From positions 248,001-312,000 of the forward strand of contig NZ_NBDP01000042.1 of the NCBI RefSeq assembly GCF_004123845.1: a stretch of DNA of 64,000 nt. The letters are read 5' to 3'. This stretch comes from Allobosea sp. Tri-44 (GTDB taxonomy: Bacteria > Pseudomonadota > Alphaproteobacteria > Rhizobiales > Beijerinckiaceae). Positions within the stretch are counted from its first letter, which is position 1, and each line of letters starts with the position of its first letter. A program made the translations under genes and the position numbers. The notes below the pieces were generated by a model. That model was not told the DNA's origin and ran no database searches. It saw nothing but the letters and a program-made list of their open reading frames with translations. Below are positions 19,802 through 28,077 of the stretch, one piece after another.

Positions 19802-20101
19802 TCAGCGGCAATAGAGGCGGCCGTAATAGTCGCGGTAATAGCCGTAGGGGCAGCCGCCGTAGCCGTCGTCATAATAGTAGCCGCCGCGGCGATAGGGCGA
19901 GGTCGCCGAGCCGATGATCGCGCCACCGGCTCCACCGATCGCAGCTCCGGCCAGCGCGCCGCCAGCCCGGCCGGTGGCGAGCCCACCGATCACGGCGCCA
20001 GTGGCCGCGCCGACCAACGCGCCGCCGCCGACACGTTCCTCATGCGGGGTGCAGGCGCCAAGGGCGAGCCCGACAGCCGCGATTGCCATCCATGTCTTCA
20101 T
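19802..20101 (-). CDS. Glycine-zipper lipoprotein
   Basis: 99 residues. Signal peptide with lipobox (MAIAAVGLALGAC, Cys 17), a glycine-zipper segment (GGGALVGAATGAVIGGLATG and GGALAGAAIGGAGGAIIG) and a Tyr/Gly-rich tail (RRGGYYYDDGYGGC). It is probably an outer-membrane lipoprotein of the YMGG/glycine-zipper type, common in Rhizobiales and functionally undefined. Upstream of the TerB-DnaJ gene on the same strand. Confidence 0.82.
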   Translation of the reverse strand: MKTWMAIAAVGLALGACTPHEERVGGGALVGAATGAVIGGLATGRAGGALAGAAIGGAGGAIIGSATSPYRRGGYYYDDGYGGCPYGYYRDYYGRLYCR

Positions 20102-20414
20102 CTCATTCCCCCTTCTCGGGTCGCTTGCAGCGGCACGATCCCAGCCTCAGCCGACTTTTTGCATTGCGACCGGGAATTGCGGTCGCAGTGCGGCGATGAT
20201 TTGGCGTGCCGCCATAACTGCGTCAACGCCGGGCAGGGTGAATCGTTCCGCCGGTCAATACATGATAATTACTGCTCTCGAAATGAGGCTAAAGTATTTG
20301 CAGGCGCTCGGTAATGGCTCGGTTATCTGTCGTATCGGCCAGATTGTCGTCACATTCATCTTTCATTGCACCGCACCGTTTTGCGCTGCACAAGAAAGAT
20401 GAGGCTTCCTCTGC
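20102..20414. other. 313-base divergent gap
   Basis: Separates the glycine-zipper lipoprotein from the lytic transglycosylase. It holds a 12-bp stem-loop at 20161-20191 (GCATTGCGACCG / CGGTCGCAGTGC) and an AT-rich stretch around 20255-20300 that could carry the transglycosylase promoter. No gene seen. Confidence 0.4.
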
Positions 20415-21071
20415 ATGAACAAAATCTCCGGTAGCGGCTGCGCCGCCTTCGCGATTTGCCTGGCCTTTCTTCAACCCGCTTCCGCCCAGGTGAACGCCGA
20501 GACCGACGCCCGCGCCTTCATCGTGCGGGAGGCCGAAATCCGGCGCCAGGCCGCCGCTGCCGAGCAAGGCCAGGATCCGCAGAAGGAGACAGCCGAAAGC
20601 GCCCAGACGAAGGGCGGACGCAAGGCGCAGGCCAAGGCTGGCAAGATCGTTCGTGAGGCCCGTACACCACTCGCGGCGCCCGCCGGTTCGGAAGGTCTGC
20701 GCGCGCTGGTCGCCCGGCATGCCGCGGCCAATGGCGTGCCGTTCTCGCTGGCCGATGCCGTGGTCCGCATCGAGAGCCGCTACAATCCGCGTGCTGCCAA
20801 TGCCGGGAACTTCGGCCTGATGCAGATCCGCCATCAGACGGCGCGCGGGGTCGGCTACAGCGGCGGCGCGGCCGGCCTGCTCGATGCCGACACCAACGCC
20901 CGCTATGCCATGAAGTATCTCGGCCAAGCCTACAAGCTCGCCGGCGGCGACACCTGCCGCACCGTGATGAAGTACCAGAGCGGCCATATGGCGACCCGCA
21001 TGAGCGGCGCCAACCGCACCTATTGCGGCAAGGTGCGCACCATCACCGGTGCGAACCAGGCCAGCAACTGA
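20415..21071 (+). CDS. Lytic transglycosylase, SLT domain
   Basis: 218 residues: a signal peptide to about residue 24 (FAICLAFLQPASAQ), a charged Gln/Lys-rich linker, and a C-terminal SLT/lysozyme-like domain at about 95-205 with the catalytic Glu in VVRIESRYNPRAAN, then NFGLMQIRHQTARGVGY and AMKYLGQAYKLAGGD. It cuts peptidoglycan glycan strands to 1,6-anhydro products in the periplasm. It lies close to the amidase gene; two hairpins follow its stop. Confidence 0.92.
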   Translation: MNKISGSGCAAFAICLAFLQPASAQVNAETDARAFIVREAEIRRQAAAAEQGQDPQKETAESAQTKGGRKAQAKAGKIVREARTPLAAPAGSEGLRALVARHAAANGVPFSLADAVVRIESRYNPRAANAGNFGLMQIRHQTARGVGYSGGAAGLLDADTNARYAMKYLGQAYKLAGGDTCRTVMKYQSGHMATRMSGANRTYCGKVRTITGANQASN

Positions 21072-21076
21072 GCTCT

Positions 21077-21148
21077 AATCCGGCAGATCGCTTCGCGATG
21101 CCGGATTCATCCATCGTTGAAAATCAGGCACTTGCGTGATTTTCAACG
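21077..21148. repeat. Two hairpins between the transglycosylase gene and rnpB
   Basis: 21077-21107: AATCCGGC..ATCGC ttc GCGAT..GCCGGATT. 21115-21148: CGTTGAAAATCA, 10-base loop, TGATTTTCAACG, a perfect 12-bp stem. Neither has a T-tract, but together they could stop transcription or stabilise the transcript end before rnpB. Confidence 0.5.
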
Positions 21149-21223
21149 AGCGGAATACGCAATCCCTCGACGGGATTCCGTATGCGCTTGACGGCTCCGG
21201 CCTTTACAGCGCACAGGGGGCCG

Positions 21224-21629
21224 GCCAGTCGGCCGGACGGCCGCTCCCGCAAGAGCTCAGGTTCTTTCGGGGGAGGAAAGTCCGGGCTCCACGGAAACAC
21301 GGTGCCGGATAACGTCCGGCGGGGGCGACCCCAGGGAAAGCGCCACAGAGATCGAACCGCCTGCGGCTTCGGCCGCAGGTAAGGGTGAAAAGGTGCGGTA
21401 AGAGCGCACCGCGGACCCGGCAACGGGGACGGCATGGCAAGCCCCACCGGGAGCAAAACCGAATAGGGACGATGCTCGCCCGCAAGGGGGAGGGGCCGGT
21501 TTCCAGGCCCGGTCGTCCGGGTTGGTTGCTCGAGGCGCGCAGCAATGCGCGTCCCAGAGGAATGGCCGTCACGTCGGGGGAGCAATCTCCCGGCCATCCA
21601 AAACCCGGCTTACAGGCCGGCTGGCACCC
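21224..21629 (+). ncRNA. rnpB: RNase P RNA, bacterial class A
   Basis: The catalytic RNA that trims tRNA 5' ends. Conserved landmarks in order: GAGGAAAGTCCGGGCTCC at 21272-21290, GGTAAGGGTGAAAAGGTGCGGTAAGAGCGCACCG in the P11/J11-12 region near 21377-21412, and AGAGGAATGGCCGTCA near 21555-21572. The closing P1 helix pairs GCCAGTCGGCC (21224-21234) with GGCCGGCTGGC (21615-21625). The ends are estimated from P1. Length near 405 is normal for alphaproteobacteria. Confidence 0.95.
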
Positions 21630-21641
21630 TCATCGCAGCGA

Positions 21642-21670
21642 AAAGGGCCGGGAGCGATCCCGGCCCTTTC
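21642..21670 (+). terminator. Terminator of rnpB, probably bidirectional
   Basis: AAAGGGCCGGGA, loop GCGA, TCCCGGCCCTTT, then TTCGTGTTT. On the opposite strand the stem is followed by TTTTC, so it may also terminate the convergent MBL-fold gene ending at 21689. Confidence 0.8.
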
Positions 21671-21688
21671 GTGTTTGCGGGGCTGCGA

Positions 21689-22642
21689 TCAGAGCGTGTA
21701 GCTCCACTCCGCTGCGGCGAAGCGGTAGCCATTGCCCTCCTTGCCGATCCGGCCGAAGCCGGGGAAGGGCATGTGAGCGCCGCTGATCACCAGTTTGTCG
21801 GCTGCCGCCATGTCGAGCATGCGCCGGCGCGAGGCGACCGCCTGCTTGGCATCGGCGTCGAAGGTGAAGGTGATCTCGGGCTGGGCGGTCTGCAGCACGA
21901 CATTGTGGATGCAGTCACCGACGAGCAGGAGCTGCTGGTTGCCGGAGGACAGCCGCAGGATGCTGTGACCCGGCGTATGGCCGGGCGCGTGCTCGAGCGT
22001 CAGGCCCGGAGCGACCTCGCCCGCCTTCACCTTGCGGGTGCGGTTTGCATAAGGCGCCAGCGCGCCACGGGCCGAGGCGAAGAACGGTTTCACCTCCGCC
22101 GGCACCTGGCTGAGGATGCCGTCATCATGCCAGAAGGCGTGTTCGGCCTCGTGGATGATCAGCTCGGCATTGGGGAAGCGGGCGGTCTTCTCGGCTGTAA
22201 GCAGGCCCTCGTGATGATCCGGGTGAGCGTGCGTCAGGATGATCGCGTCGATCTGCGCCGGCTCGATCCCGGCGGCGCGCAGGTTGCTCTCGGCCCGGCC
22301 CATGGTGTTGCCCATGCCGTTCCAGGCGCCCGAGCCGGTGTCGATGAGATAAGTCCGGTCCTTGCTGTTGACGACGAAGGCGTTGACCGAGGTCGGCAGG
22401 CTCTCGTCGAGGCCGGCGCCGGCGATGAGCTGGCCGACCGTCGCCGGTTCGACGCTGCTGAAGGATTTGGCGCCGAGCGGGACGTAGCCGTCGAGGATCG
22501 CGGTGATCTCGAGGTCGCCGAGCTTGCGGCGATAGATTCCGGCCACTTGGTTGCCGGAGAGAGGGGCGCGGGCTGAAGCTGGCAAAACGGGCGCAAGCGC
22601 AGTGGCCGCGGCCGCTGCGAGGAAATGGCGGCGATCGATCAT
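21689..22642 (-). CDS. Exported MBL-fold metallo-hydrolase (Tat-type signal)
   Basis: 317 residues. The N-terminus MIDRRHFLAAAAATALAPVL is a twin-arginine-type signal, so the folded enzyme probably goes to the periplasm. The metallo-beta-lactamase motif THAHPDHHEG gives the metal ligands, with further ligands in APGHTPGHS, VGDCIHN and the C-terminal SGAHMPFPGFG. This matches the large family of metal-dependent hydrolases that includes lactonases; the substrate is unknown. Convergent with rnpB. Confidence 0.88.
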   Translation of the reverse strand: MIDRRHFLAAAAATALAPVLPASARAPLSGNQVAGIYRRKLGDLEITAILDGYVPLGAKSFSSVEPATVGQLIAGAGLDESLPTSVNAFVVNSKDRTYLIDTGSGAWNGMGNTMGRAESNLRAAGIEPAQIDAIILTHAHPDHHEGLLTAEKTARFPNAELIIHEAEHAFWHDDGILSQVPAEVKPFFASARGALAPYANRTRKVKAGEVAPGLTLEHAPGHTPGHSILRLSSGNQQLLLVGDCIHNVVLQTAQPEITFTFDADAKQAVASRRRMLDMAAADKLVISGAHMPFPGFGRIGKEGNGYRFAAAEWSYTL

Positions 22643-22762
22643 GGGATGTTCCAGAGGCTTTGAGGTTGAGGCTTCCGGAAACGAGGCCGGCCGGACGGCG
22701 GGCCAAATCGTCTCACGGCCGGAGGGATGCCCGGCCGTGAGGATCAGATGGGTGGCGCCGGC

Positions 22763-23188
22763 TCAGGCCGCAACCGTCAGTTCGACATCGATGTTGCCCC
22801 GGGTCGCATCCGAGTACGGGCAAACGATATGGGCCTTCTGGACGAGGTCTTCGAGCTTGGCCTTGTCGATCCCGGGCGCCGAGATCGTCAGCTTTGCTGC
22901 GATGCCGAAGCCCTTGCCGTCGTCACGCGGGCCGATGCCGACATCGGCGCTGACGCGGGCGTCGTCCGGGATCTTCACGCCCTCCTTGCCGGCGGCGAAT
23001 TTCAGCGCGCCGAGGAAGCAGGCGGAATAGCCCATGGCGAAAAGCTGCTCGGGATTGGTGCCCTCGCCGCCGCCGCCGCCGAGCTCCTTCGGCGTGTTCA
23101 GGACGAGCTTGACGTTGCCGGTGTCGGTCGCGGCCTGGCCTTCGCGACCGCCGGTGGCGGAACCATGGGCGGTGTAGAGGATCTTCAT
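22763..23188 (-). CDS. ohr: Organic hydroperoxide resistance protein
   Basis: 141 residues. OsmC/Ohr fold with both catalytic Cys: one in the GYSACFLGAL region near residue 60 and one in AHIVCPYSDATRGN near 125, plus the Arg in AHGSATGGREG. A thiol peroxidase using lipoyl partners to reduce organic hydroperoxides in the cytoplasm. Start chosen at MKILYTAH with AGGAGA eight bases upstream; the longer frame runs into the operator region. Divergent from its own regulator gene. Confidence 0.95.
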   Translation of the reverse strand: MKILYTAHGSATGGREGQAATDTGNVKLVLNTPKELGGGGGEGTNPEQLFAMGYSACFLGALKFAAGKEGVKIPDDARVSADVGIGPRDDGKGFGIAAKLTISAPGIDKAKLEDLVQKAHIVCPYSDATRGNIDVELTVAA

Positions 23189-23234
23189 AACTGCTCTCCT
23201 TGCTGGGCGGCCCGTCCGCCGTGGTTGATGCGAA

Positions 23235-23275
23235 TTAGATTGTGCACAATCAAATTGTCTGCAATTCAAATTTCC
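23235..23275. promoter_or_regulatory. Candidate OhrR operator between ohr and ohrR
   Basis: An AT-rich island in GC-rich DNA containing the perfect 14-bp palindrome GATTGTGCACAATC (23238-23251), then AAATTGTCTGCAATT, an imperfect copy. OhrR sites are typically palindromes of the TACAATT/AATTGTA type, so this fits. Confidence 0.65.
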
Positions 23276-23394
23276 GTGAACGGGCAGCGCTCGGTGCGAT
23301 GAAAGAGTATCTTGGATCCATCGCAGGGTGAGACTGTTTCATCGGCGGGTTGTTCCAATCCGATCGGATCGCTCCCCCTGCCCAAGGAGCCATG

Positions 23395-23883
23395 ATGGGG
23401 TCGACTGACGGCAAGGCCATGACAAAGGATGCGAAGGCGACATCGGTGCGTGGGCTCGACGAGCAGATCTGCTTTGCGGTCTATTCGGCCGCTCATGCCT
23501 TCAACCGGGCCTATCGGCCGTTCCTGGCCGAGCTCGGGCTGACCTATCCGCAATATCTGGTCATGCTGGTGCTGTGGGAGCATGACGGCCAGAGCGTGAA
23601 GGCGATCGGCGATCGATTGATGCTCGATTCCGGCACGCTGACGCCGCTGCTGAAGCGTCTCGAAGGCAACGGTCTCATCCTGCGCAAGCGCGGCCGCGAG
23701 GACGAGCGTCAGGTTCTGGTCGAGCTGACCGAGGCCGGCCGCGCCTTGCGCGAGAAGGCGAGCCTGTCGGCCAATCCCGTGCCCTGCGCGGTCGAGGATA
23801 GCGGTGTCCCGCCGGGGCGCTTGCTGGACGATGTGCGGGCCCTGCGCGAGGCGCTGCTGCGCAGGGCGGCGGCGGAGGACTGA
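23395..23883 (+). CDS. ohrR: MarR-family peroxide sensor
   Basis: 162 residues. The sensing Cys is in LDEQICFAVYSAAHAFNRAY, the OhrR signature, followed by the winged helix (LTYPQYLVMLVLWEHD, DSGTLTPLLKRLE and the wing RKRGREDERQVLVEL). Oxidation of that Cys by organic peroxides should release the operator and induce the divergent ohr gene. Of the clustered ATGs I chose 23395, five bases after AAGGAG. The tail contains a second Cys (NPVPCAVE), compatible with a two-Cys sensor. Confidence 0.92.
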   Translation: MGSTDGKAMTKDAKATSVRGLDEQICFAVYSAAHAFNRAYRPFLAELGLTYPQYLVMLVLWEHDGQSVKAIGDRLMLDSGTLTPLLKRLEGNGLILRKRGREDERQVLVELTEAGRALREKASLSANPVPCAVEDSGVPPGRLLDDVRALREALLRRAAAED

Positions 23884-24269
23884 AGCCCGGCCGGGCAGGG
23901 GCGTGCACCTCGAAAATATTTCTTCGCAGACCCGCTAGGTCGGGCGGCCGCATTGGGTCGCGCCGAGCCCTCGTGCGCGCCGGAAATCCTCGTCTTTACG
24001 GATAGTTAACCTTAACGGGCTGTGATGCTTTCAGGCTCGGGCAGACCTCTGTCTGCAGCGTCGGATCCGTTGACGCCCATATTGTCCCATGCTATCCCAA
24101 ATTATCCCGTCGAGACCGACAGGCAAGCAACAAGTCAGAGCCCGTGTGCCGCGCGGATTTTGGCTGATGGCTCCGCCATGTCGGGATCGACGGGGGTATC
24201 GATCACCGGCGCCTGCCGGCGCGCCTCGCGCCGTCAGAGTCCGACTGGAAGTCCGACCAGGAGGCGGCG
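23884..24269. promoter_or_regulatory. dcw cluster control region
   Basis: 386 bases without a gene. From left to right: TTAACCTTAACG at 24006-24017, resembling CtrA half-sites; the four MraZ boxes at 24076-24109; and a GANTC site (GAGTC) at 24236-24240 just before mraZ. No sigma-factor -35/-10 pair is clear enough to call. Confidence 0.5.
24074..24110. promoter_or_regulatory. MraZ-binding repeats, four copies at 10-bp spacing
   Basis: CCCA at 24076-24079, 24086-24089 and 24096-24099, then CCCG at 24106-24109: exactly one helical turn apart. On the minus strand this reads as TGGG repeats with 6-base spacers, the known form of the MraZ box upstream of mraZ in other bacteria. They lie about 160-195 bases before the mraZ start, so MraZ probably controls its own operon here. 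Confidence 0.8.
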
Positions 24270-24728
24270 TTGACGGACCGCTTCGTCTCCCATTTCACCA
24301 ACAGGCTGGACGCCAAGGGGCGCGTCTCGATCCCGGCTTCGTTCCGGGCCGTGCTGGCGAAGGACGGCTACGAGGGGCTCTACGTCTATCCGGCGCTCGA
24401 CCAGGCCAATCTCGATTGCGGCGGCCATGCGCTGCGAGCGACGATCGACGAGATCCTGTCGCGTTTCTCGCCCTTCTCCGAGGAATGGGAGTCGCTCTCG
24501 ACGGCGCTGAACGGCACCTCCGAGGTGTTGAAGGTCGACCCGGAAGGGCGGATGATGCTGAGCGAGGCGCTGAAGGCGCATGCCGGCATCGGCGATACCG
24601 TCACCTTCGTCGGGCAGGGCCACAAGTTCCAGATCTGGGAGCCGGAGCGCTTCAAGGCGCATCTCGAGGATGCCAGGGGAAAGCTGCGCGACGTCCGGCG
24701 CATGCTCGGCGCGAGGACGGTGCCATGA
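24270..24728 (+). CDS. mraZ: Division/cell wall cluster regulator MraZ
   Basis: 152 residues, normal. Two AbrB-like SpoVT half-domains: DAKGRVSIPASFRAVL near 15-30 and DPEGRMMLSEALKAHAG near 92-108, each carrying the DxxGR(V/M) motif. It starts at TTG with AGGAGG five bases upstream. In other bacteria MraZ forms a ring and binds the repeats upstream of its gene, regulating the dcw operon. Its stop overlaps the rsmH start. Confidence 0.96.
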   Translation: MTDRFVSHFTNRLDAKGRVSIPASFRAVLAKDGYEGLYVYPALDQANLDCGGHALRATIDEILSRFSPFSEEWESLSTALNGTSEVLKVDPEGRMMLSEALKAHAGIGDTVTFVGQGHKFQIWEPERFKAHLEDARGKLRDVRRMLGARTVP

Positions 24729-25729
24729 CCGGCGAATCCCACATTCCCGTGCTGATGGACGAGGCGCTCGATGCGCTCGCGCTCAAGCCAGGCGGCCGCT
24801 ATCTCGACGGCACGTTCGGCGCCGGTGGCTATTCGCGCGCACTGCTGGAACGCGAGCCGGAGGCGACGCTGCTCGCACTCGATCGCGATCCGACCGCGAT
24901 AGCCGGTGGCGCCGACCTCGTCCTGGCGATGGGCGGGCGGCTGACGCTGGCCGAAGCCCGTTTCGGTGCGCTGGCGGAGGAGGCCGAGCGCTTCCAGATG
25001 GCGCCGCTCGACGGCGTCGTCCTCGACATCGGCGTCTCCTCGATGCAGCTCGACCAGGCCGAGCGCGGCTTTTCCTTCCGTTTCGACGGGCCGCTCGACA
25101 TGCGCATGGCGGCGAGCGGCCAGAGCGCCGCCGAACTCGTCAACGAGGCCGATGAGGGCGTGCTCGCCAACATCATCTATCACTATGGCGAGGAACGGCG
25201 CTCGCGCGCCGTGGCGCGCGCCATCGTCGAGGCCAGGCGCAAGGCGCCGATCACGACGACGAAGCAGCTTGCCGACTTAGTTGCGGGCATCGTCCGGGGC
25301 GAGCCCGGCGGCGCGCATCCGGCGACGCGGACCTTCCAGGGCCTGCGCATCGCGGTCAATGACGAGCTCGGCGAACTGGTCAGAGCGCTGCATGGCGCCG
25401 AGGCCGTGCTGAAGCCGGGCGGGCGGCTGTCCGTCGTCACCTTCCATTCGCTCGAGGACCGCATCGTCAAGCAGTTCTTCGCCGAGCGTTCGGGCAAGGC
25501 GCCGACCGGCTCGCGCCATGCCCCGGCCGTGGCACAGCCGCAGGCGACGTTCAGCCTCGTCATCAAGGGGCCGGTCGCGCCGTCGGAGGCCGAAACCAGA
25601 GCCAACCCGCGGGCCCGCTCGGCCAAGCTGCGCGCTGTGGAGCGTACCGACCTTCCGCCACGCGCGCCCGATCCCGATCTCGTCGGGCTCGCCGTTGTGC
25701 CCGCGCCGCAAGCCCGCCGGAGGAGCTGA
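24725..25729 (+). CDS. rsmH: 16S rRNA m4C1402 methyltransferase
   Basis: 334 residues. Motifs: HIPVLMDEALDAL, the AdoMet loop YLDGTFGAGGYSRALLE, VVLDIGVSSMQLD, ERGFSFRFDGPLDMRM and VTFHSLEDRIVKQFF, all diagnostic of RsmH/MraW. It methylates N4 of C1402 in 16S rRNA. Start by ATGA overlap with mraZ; two bases separate it from ftsL. Confidence 0.97.
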   Translation: MTGESHIPVLMDEALDALALKPGGRYLDGTFGAGGYSRALLEREPEATLLALDRDPTAIAGGADLVLAMGGRLTLAEARFGALAEEAERFQMAPLDGVVLDIGVSSMQLDQAERGFSFRFDGPLDMRMAASGQSAAELVNEADEGVLANIIYHYGEERRSRAVARAIVEARRKAPITTTKQLADLVAGIVRGEPGGAHPATRTFQGLRIAVNDELGELVRALHGAEAVLKPGGRLSVVTFHSLEDRIVKQFFAERSGKAPTGSRHAPAVAQPQATFSLVIKGPVAPSEAETRANPRARSAKLRAVERTDLPPRAPDPDLVGLAVVPAPQARRRS

Positions 25730-25731
25730 GC

Positions 25732-26121
25732 ATGATCAAGCTCTTGCATATCGTTGCCATCGGCGCGCTGGTGTCCTCGGCGCTCTATGCCTACTCGATC
25801 AAATACGAGACGACGCTGCAGGCCGAGCAGCTGCAGAAGCTGAAGGCCAAGGCCCAGCGTGAGCGCGAGGCGATCGCGGTGCTCAAGGCGGAATGGCAGT
25901 TCCTCAACCGGCCCGAGCGCCTGCAGGCGCTGGCTGACAAGCACCTGGACCTGCAGCCGCTGGCGATCACACAGATCGTGCGCCTGTCGGACATCCCCAA
26001 TCGCGGGCCCAAGGTCGATTCGATCGGCCGCAAGCTGGAGGACCTCGGCCTCGGCCTGCCGACCGAGACGCCGAAAGACCGCAAGAGCAACGCCGTGACG
26101 ACGCCGGGAGCCCGCCCATGA
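25732..26121 (+). CDS. ftsL: Cell division protein FtsL
   Basis: 129 residues, small bitopic protein: an N-terminal transmembrane segment (LLHIVAIGALVSSALYAYSI) followed by a periplasmic leucine-zipper-like coil (QAEQLQKLKAKAQREREAIAVLKAEW) and a proline/charged tail. Identified mostly by position between rsmH and ftsI and by topology, because FtsL is poorly conserved. It joins FtsQ and FtsB at the divisome. Its stop overlaps the ftsI start (ATGA). Confidence 0.9.
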   Translation: MIKLLHIVAIGALVSSALYAYSIKYETTLQAEQLQKLKAKAQREREAIAVLKAEWQFLNRPERLQALADKHLDLQPLAITQIVRLSDIPNRGPKVDSIGRKLEDLGLGLPTETPKDRKSNAVTTPGARP

Positions 26122-27914
26122 GCCAGGAGCTCGACCAGCACGCCGCGGCGCCCGAGATCGGTGCCGCCGCGATCGAAAAACCCGTGGTCGCGAAGCGCAA
26201 ATGGCGCTTCCGTACCGAATGGCTGCGCGACGTCTTCCGGATGAGCGGCGAGAAGAGCGAGCCGCGTGTCGGACTCGTCATTCTCGGCTTCAGCGGGCTG
26301 TTCATAGCGATCGTCGCCAGGCTCGTCATGCTGGGAGCCTTCCCGAGCGACCAGGTCGGCCTGCGCCGCGCGACCTCGACCGCGATCTCGGCGGCTCGGC
26401 CCGATATCCTCGACCGCAACGGCATCCAGCTCGCGACCGATGTGCGCACCGTCTCGGTCTTCGCCGAGCCGCGCAACATCCTCGACAAGGACGAGGCGAC
26501 CGAGCTCCTGACGGCGGTGCTGCCCGACCTCAACGCCAAGGAGCTGCGCGACAAGCTCGGCACCAAGAAGGGTTTCGTCTGGGTCAAGCGCGAGATCACG
26601 CCGCGCCAGCAGGCGGAGGTCCACAGGCTCGGCATTCCCGGCGTCGGCTTCGTGCCCGAGAACAAGCGCGTCTACCCGAACGGGAACGTCGCCGCCCATG
26701 TGCTCGGCTTCGCCAATGTCGACAACATCGGCATCGCCGGCATGGAGAAGTACATCGACTCGCAGGGGCTGCAGGACCTGAACGGCGCGGGCTTCGCTGT
26801 GCAGGCTTCCGACCTCAAGCCGGTGCAGCTCTCAATCGACATGCGCGTCCAGCATCTGGTGCGCGACGAGTTGGTCAAGGGCATCGAGAAATACCGGGCG
26901 ATCGCTGCGGCCGGCGCCATCATGGACGTCAACACCGGCGAGGTGATCGCGCTGGTCTCGCTGCCCGATTTCGATCCGAACAATCCGGTCGACGCGCTGG
27001 AGAAGGACCGGATCAACCGGATGAATGTCGGCGTCTACGAGATGGGCTCGACCTTCAAGGCGCTGACCATCGCGATGGCGCTCGATTCCGGCAAAGCCAA
27101 CATCAATTCGAGCTACTCGACCGCCGGCGGGATGATGCGGTTCGGCCGCCAGGTCATCAAGGAATACCACGGTACCGGCCGCACGCTGACGGTGCCGGAG
27201 GTATTCCTGCATTCGTCGAACATGGGTTCCATCAAGATGGCGCTCGCCGTCGGCGTCGAGGGTCACAAGGCCTTCCTGAAGAAGATGATGCAGCTTGACC
27301 GGATGACGACCGAACTGCCGGAGAGCGCCGCCCCGATCGTCCCCGGACGCTGGGGCGAGATCAACACGGCGACGATCGCCTTCGGCCATGGCCTTGCGGT
27401 CGCGCCGCTCCAGGCACTGGCGGCGGTCGGCGCCCTGGTCAATGGCGGCTACCTGATCAGGCCGACCTTCCTCAAGCGCACCGAGGAAGAGGCCAGGAAG
27501 GACGCGGTCCGCGTGATCAAGCCCGAGACCTCCGAGGCCATGCGCTTCATCATGCGGCTCAACGGCGACAAGGGCTCGGCCCGGTTCGCCAACATTCCTG
27601 GCTATTTCGTCGGCGGCAAAACCGGCACGGCCGAGAAGGTCATCAACGGCCGCTACGCCAAGAACAAGAACTTCACCACCTTCACGGCGATCGCGCCCTC
27701 GGACAAGCCGCGCTATGTCTTCCTCGCCATCTATGACGAGCCGAAGGGCTATGCCGAGAGCGGCGGCTACTCGACCGCGGCCTGGAACGCCGGCAAGACC
27801 ACCGGCAAGGTGATCGAGCGCGCGGCGCCGATCCTCGGCCTGGCGCCGCGCTTCGATCCGCCGCTATCGCCGTTCCCGCTGATGGCAAGGCTGAACGCCT
27901 GGGGCTCGCGCTGA
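26118..27914 (+). CDS. ftsI: Septal peptidoglycan transpeptidase, PBP3
   Basis: 598 residues. N-terminal membrane anchor (VILGFSGLFIAIVARLVML), a dimerisation/pedestal domain, and a transpeptidase domain with the three penicillin-binding motifs: STFK (active Ser) in GSTFKALTIAMAL near 310, SSN in LHSSNMGSIKMAL near 370, and KTG in VGGKTGTAEKV near 497. It cross-links septal peptidoglycan as partner of FtsW. Coupled to ftsL; separated from murE by a 163-bp repeat-containing gap. Confidence 0.97.
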   Translation: MSQELDQHAAAPEIGAAAIEKPVVAKRKWRFRTEWLRDVFRMSGEKSEPRVGLVILGFSGLFIAIVARLVMLGAFPSDQVGLRRATSTAISAARPDILDRNGIQLATDVRTVSVFAEPRNILDKDEATELLTAVLPDLNAKELRDKLGTKKGFVWVKREITPRQQAEVHRLGIPGVGFVPENKRVYPNGNVAAHVLGFANVDNIGIAGMEKYIDSQGLQDLNGAGFAVQASDLKPVQLSIDMRVQHLVRDELVKGIEKYRAIAAAGAIMDVNTGEVIALVSLPDFDPNNPVDALEKDRINRMNVGVYEMGSTFKALTIAMALDSGKANINSSYSTAGGMMRFGRQVIKEYHGTGRTLTVPEVFLHSSNMGSIKMALAVGVEGHKAFLKKMMQLDRMTTELPESAAPIVPGRWGEINTATIAFGHGLAVAPLQALAAVGALVNGGYLIRPTFLKRTEEEARKDAVRVIKPETSEAMRFIMRLNGDKGSARFANIPGYFVGGKTGTAEKVINGRYAKNKNFTTFTAIAPSDKPRYVFLAIYDEPKGYAESGGYSTAAWNAGKTTGKVIERAAPILGLAPRFDPPLSPFPLMARLNAWGSR

Positions 27915-27924
27915 GCCCGCCCGC

Positions 27925-28040
27925 AAATTCGTCAGGGCGGGCTGCGAATGGCGTTTGTCTGCGCTTCGGTGCTCACGTACTTGAGTACGCTCCGCTCCGA
28001 TGCTCGAAAAACCCCATTCTCGCCACGCCCTGACGAATTT
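27925..28040. repeat. Inverted repeat between ftsI and murE
   Basis: AAATTCGTCAGGGCG at 27925-27939 is perfectly complementary to CGCCCTGACGAATTT at 28026-28040, enclosing 86 bases that include an imperfect palindrome around GTACTTGAGTAC (27978-27989). It makes a long hairpin in the transcript, looks like a mobile palindromic repeat, and breaks the otherwise tight gene coupling here. Confidence 0.7.
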
Positions 28041-28077
28041 TCGAACGGACTCTGTGCCGAAGGACCTTGGTAGTGAG

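Noticed and set aside
21187..21215. CTTGAC as the -35 of an rnpB promoter
   Set aside because: No acceptable -10 hexamer lies 16-18 bases downstream.
24006..24017. TTAACCTTAACG before mraZ as a full CtrA site
   Set aside because: The spacing between the TTAA units is 3 and not 7 bases, so it is at most a pair of half-sites; not called as a full operator.
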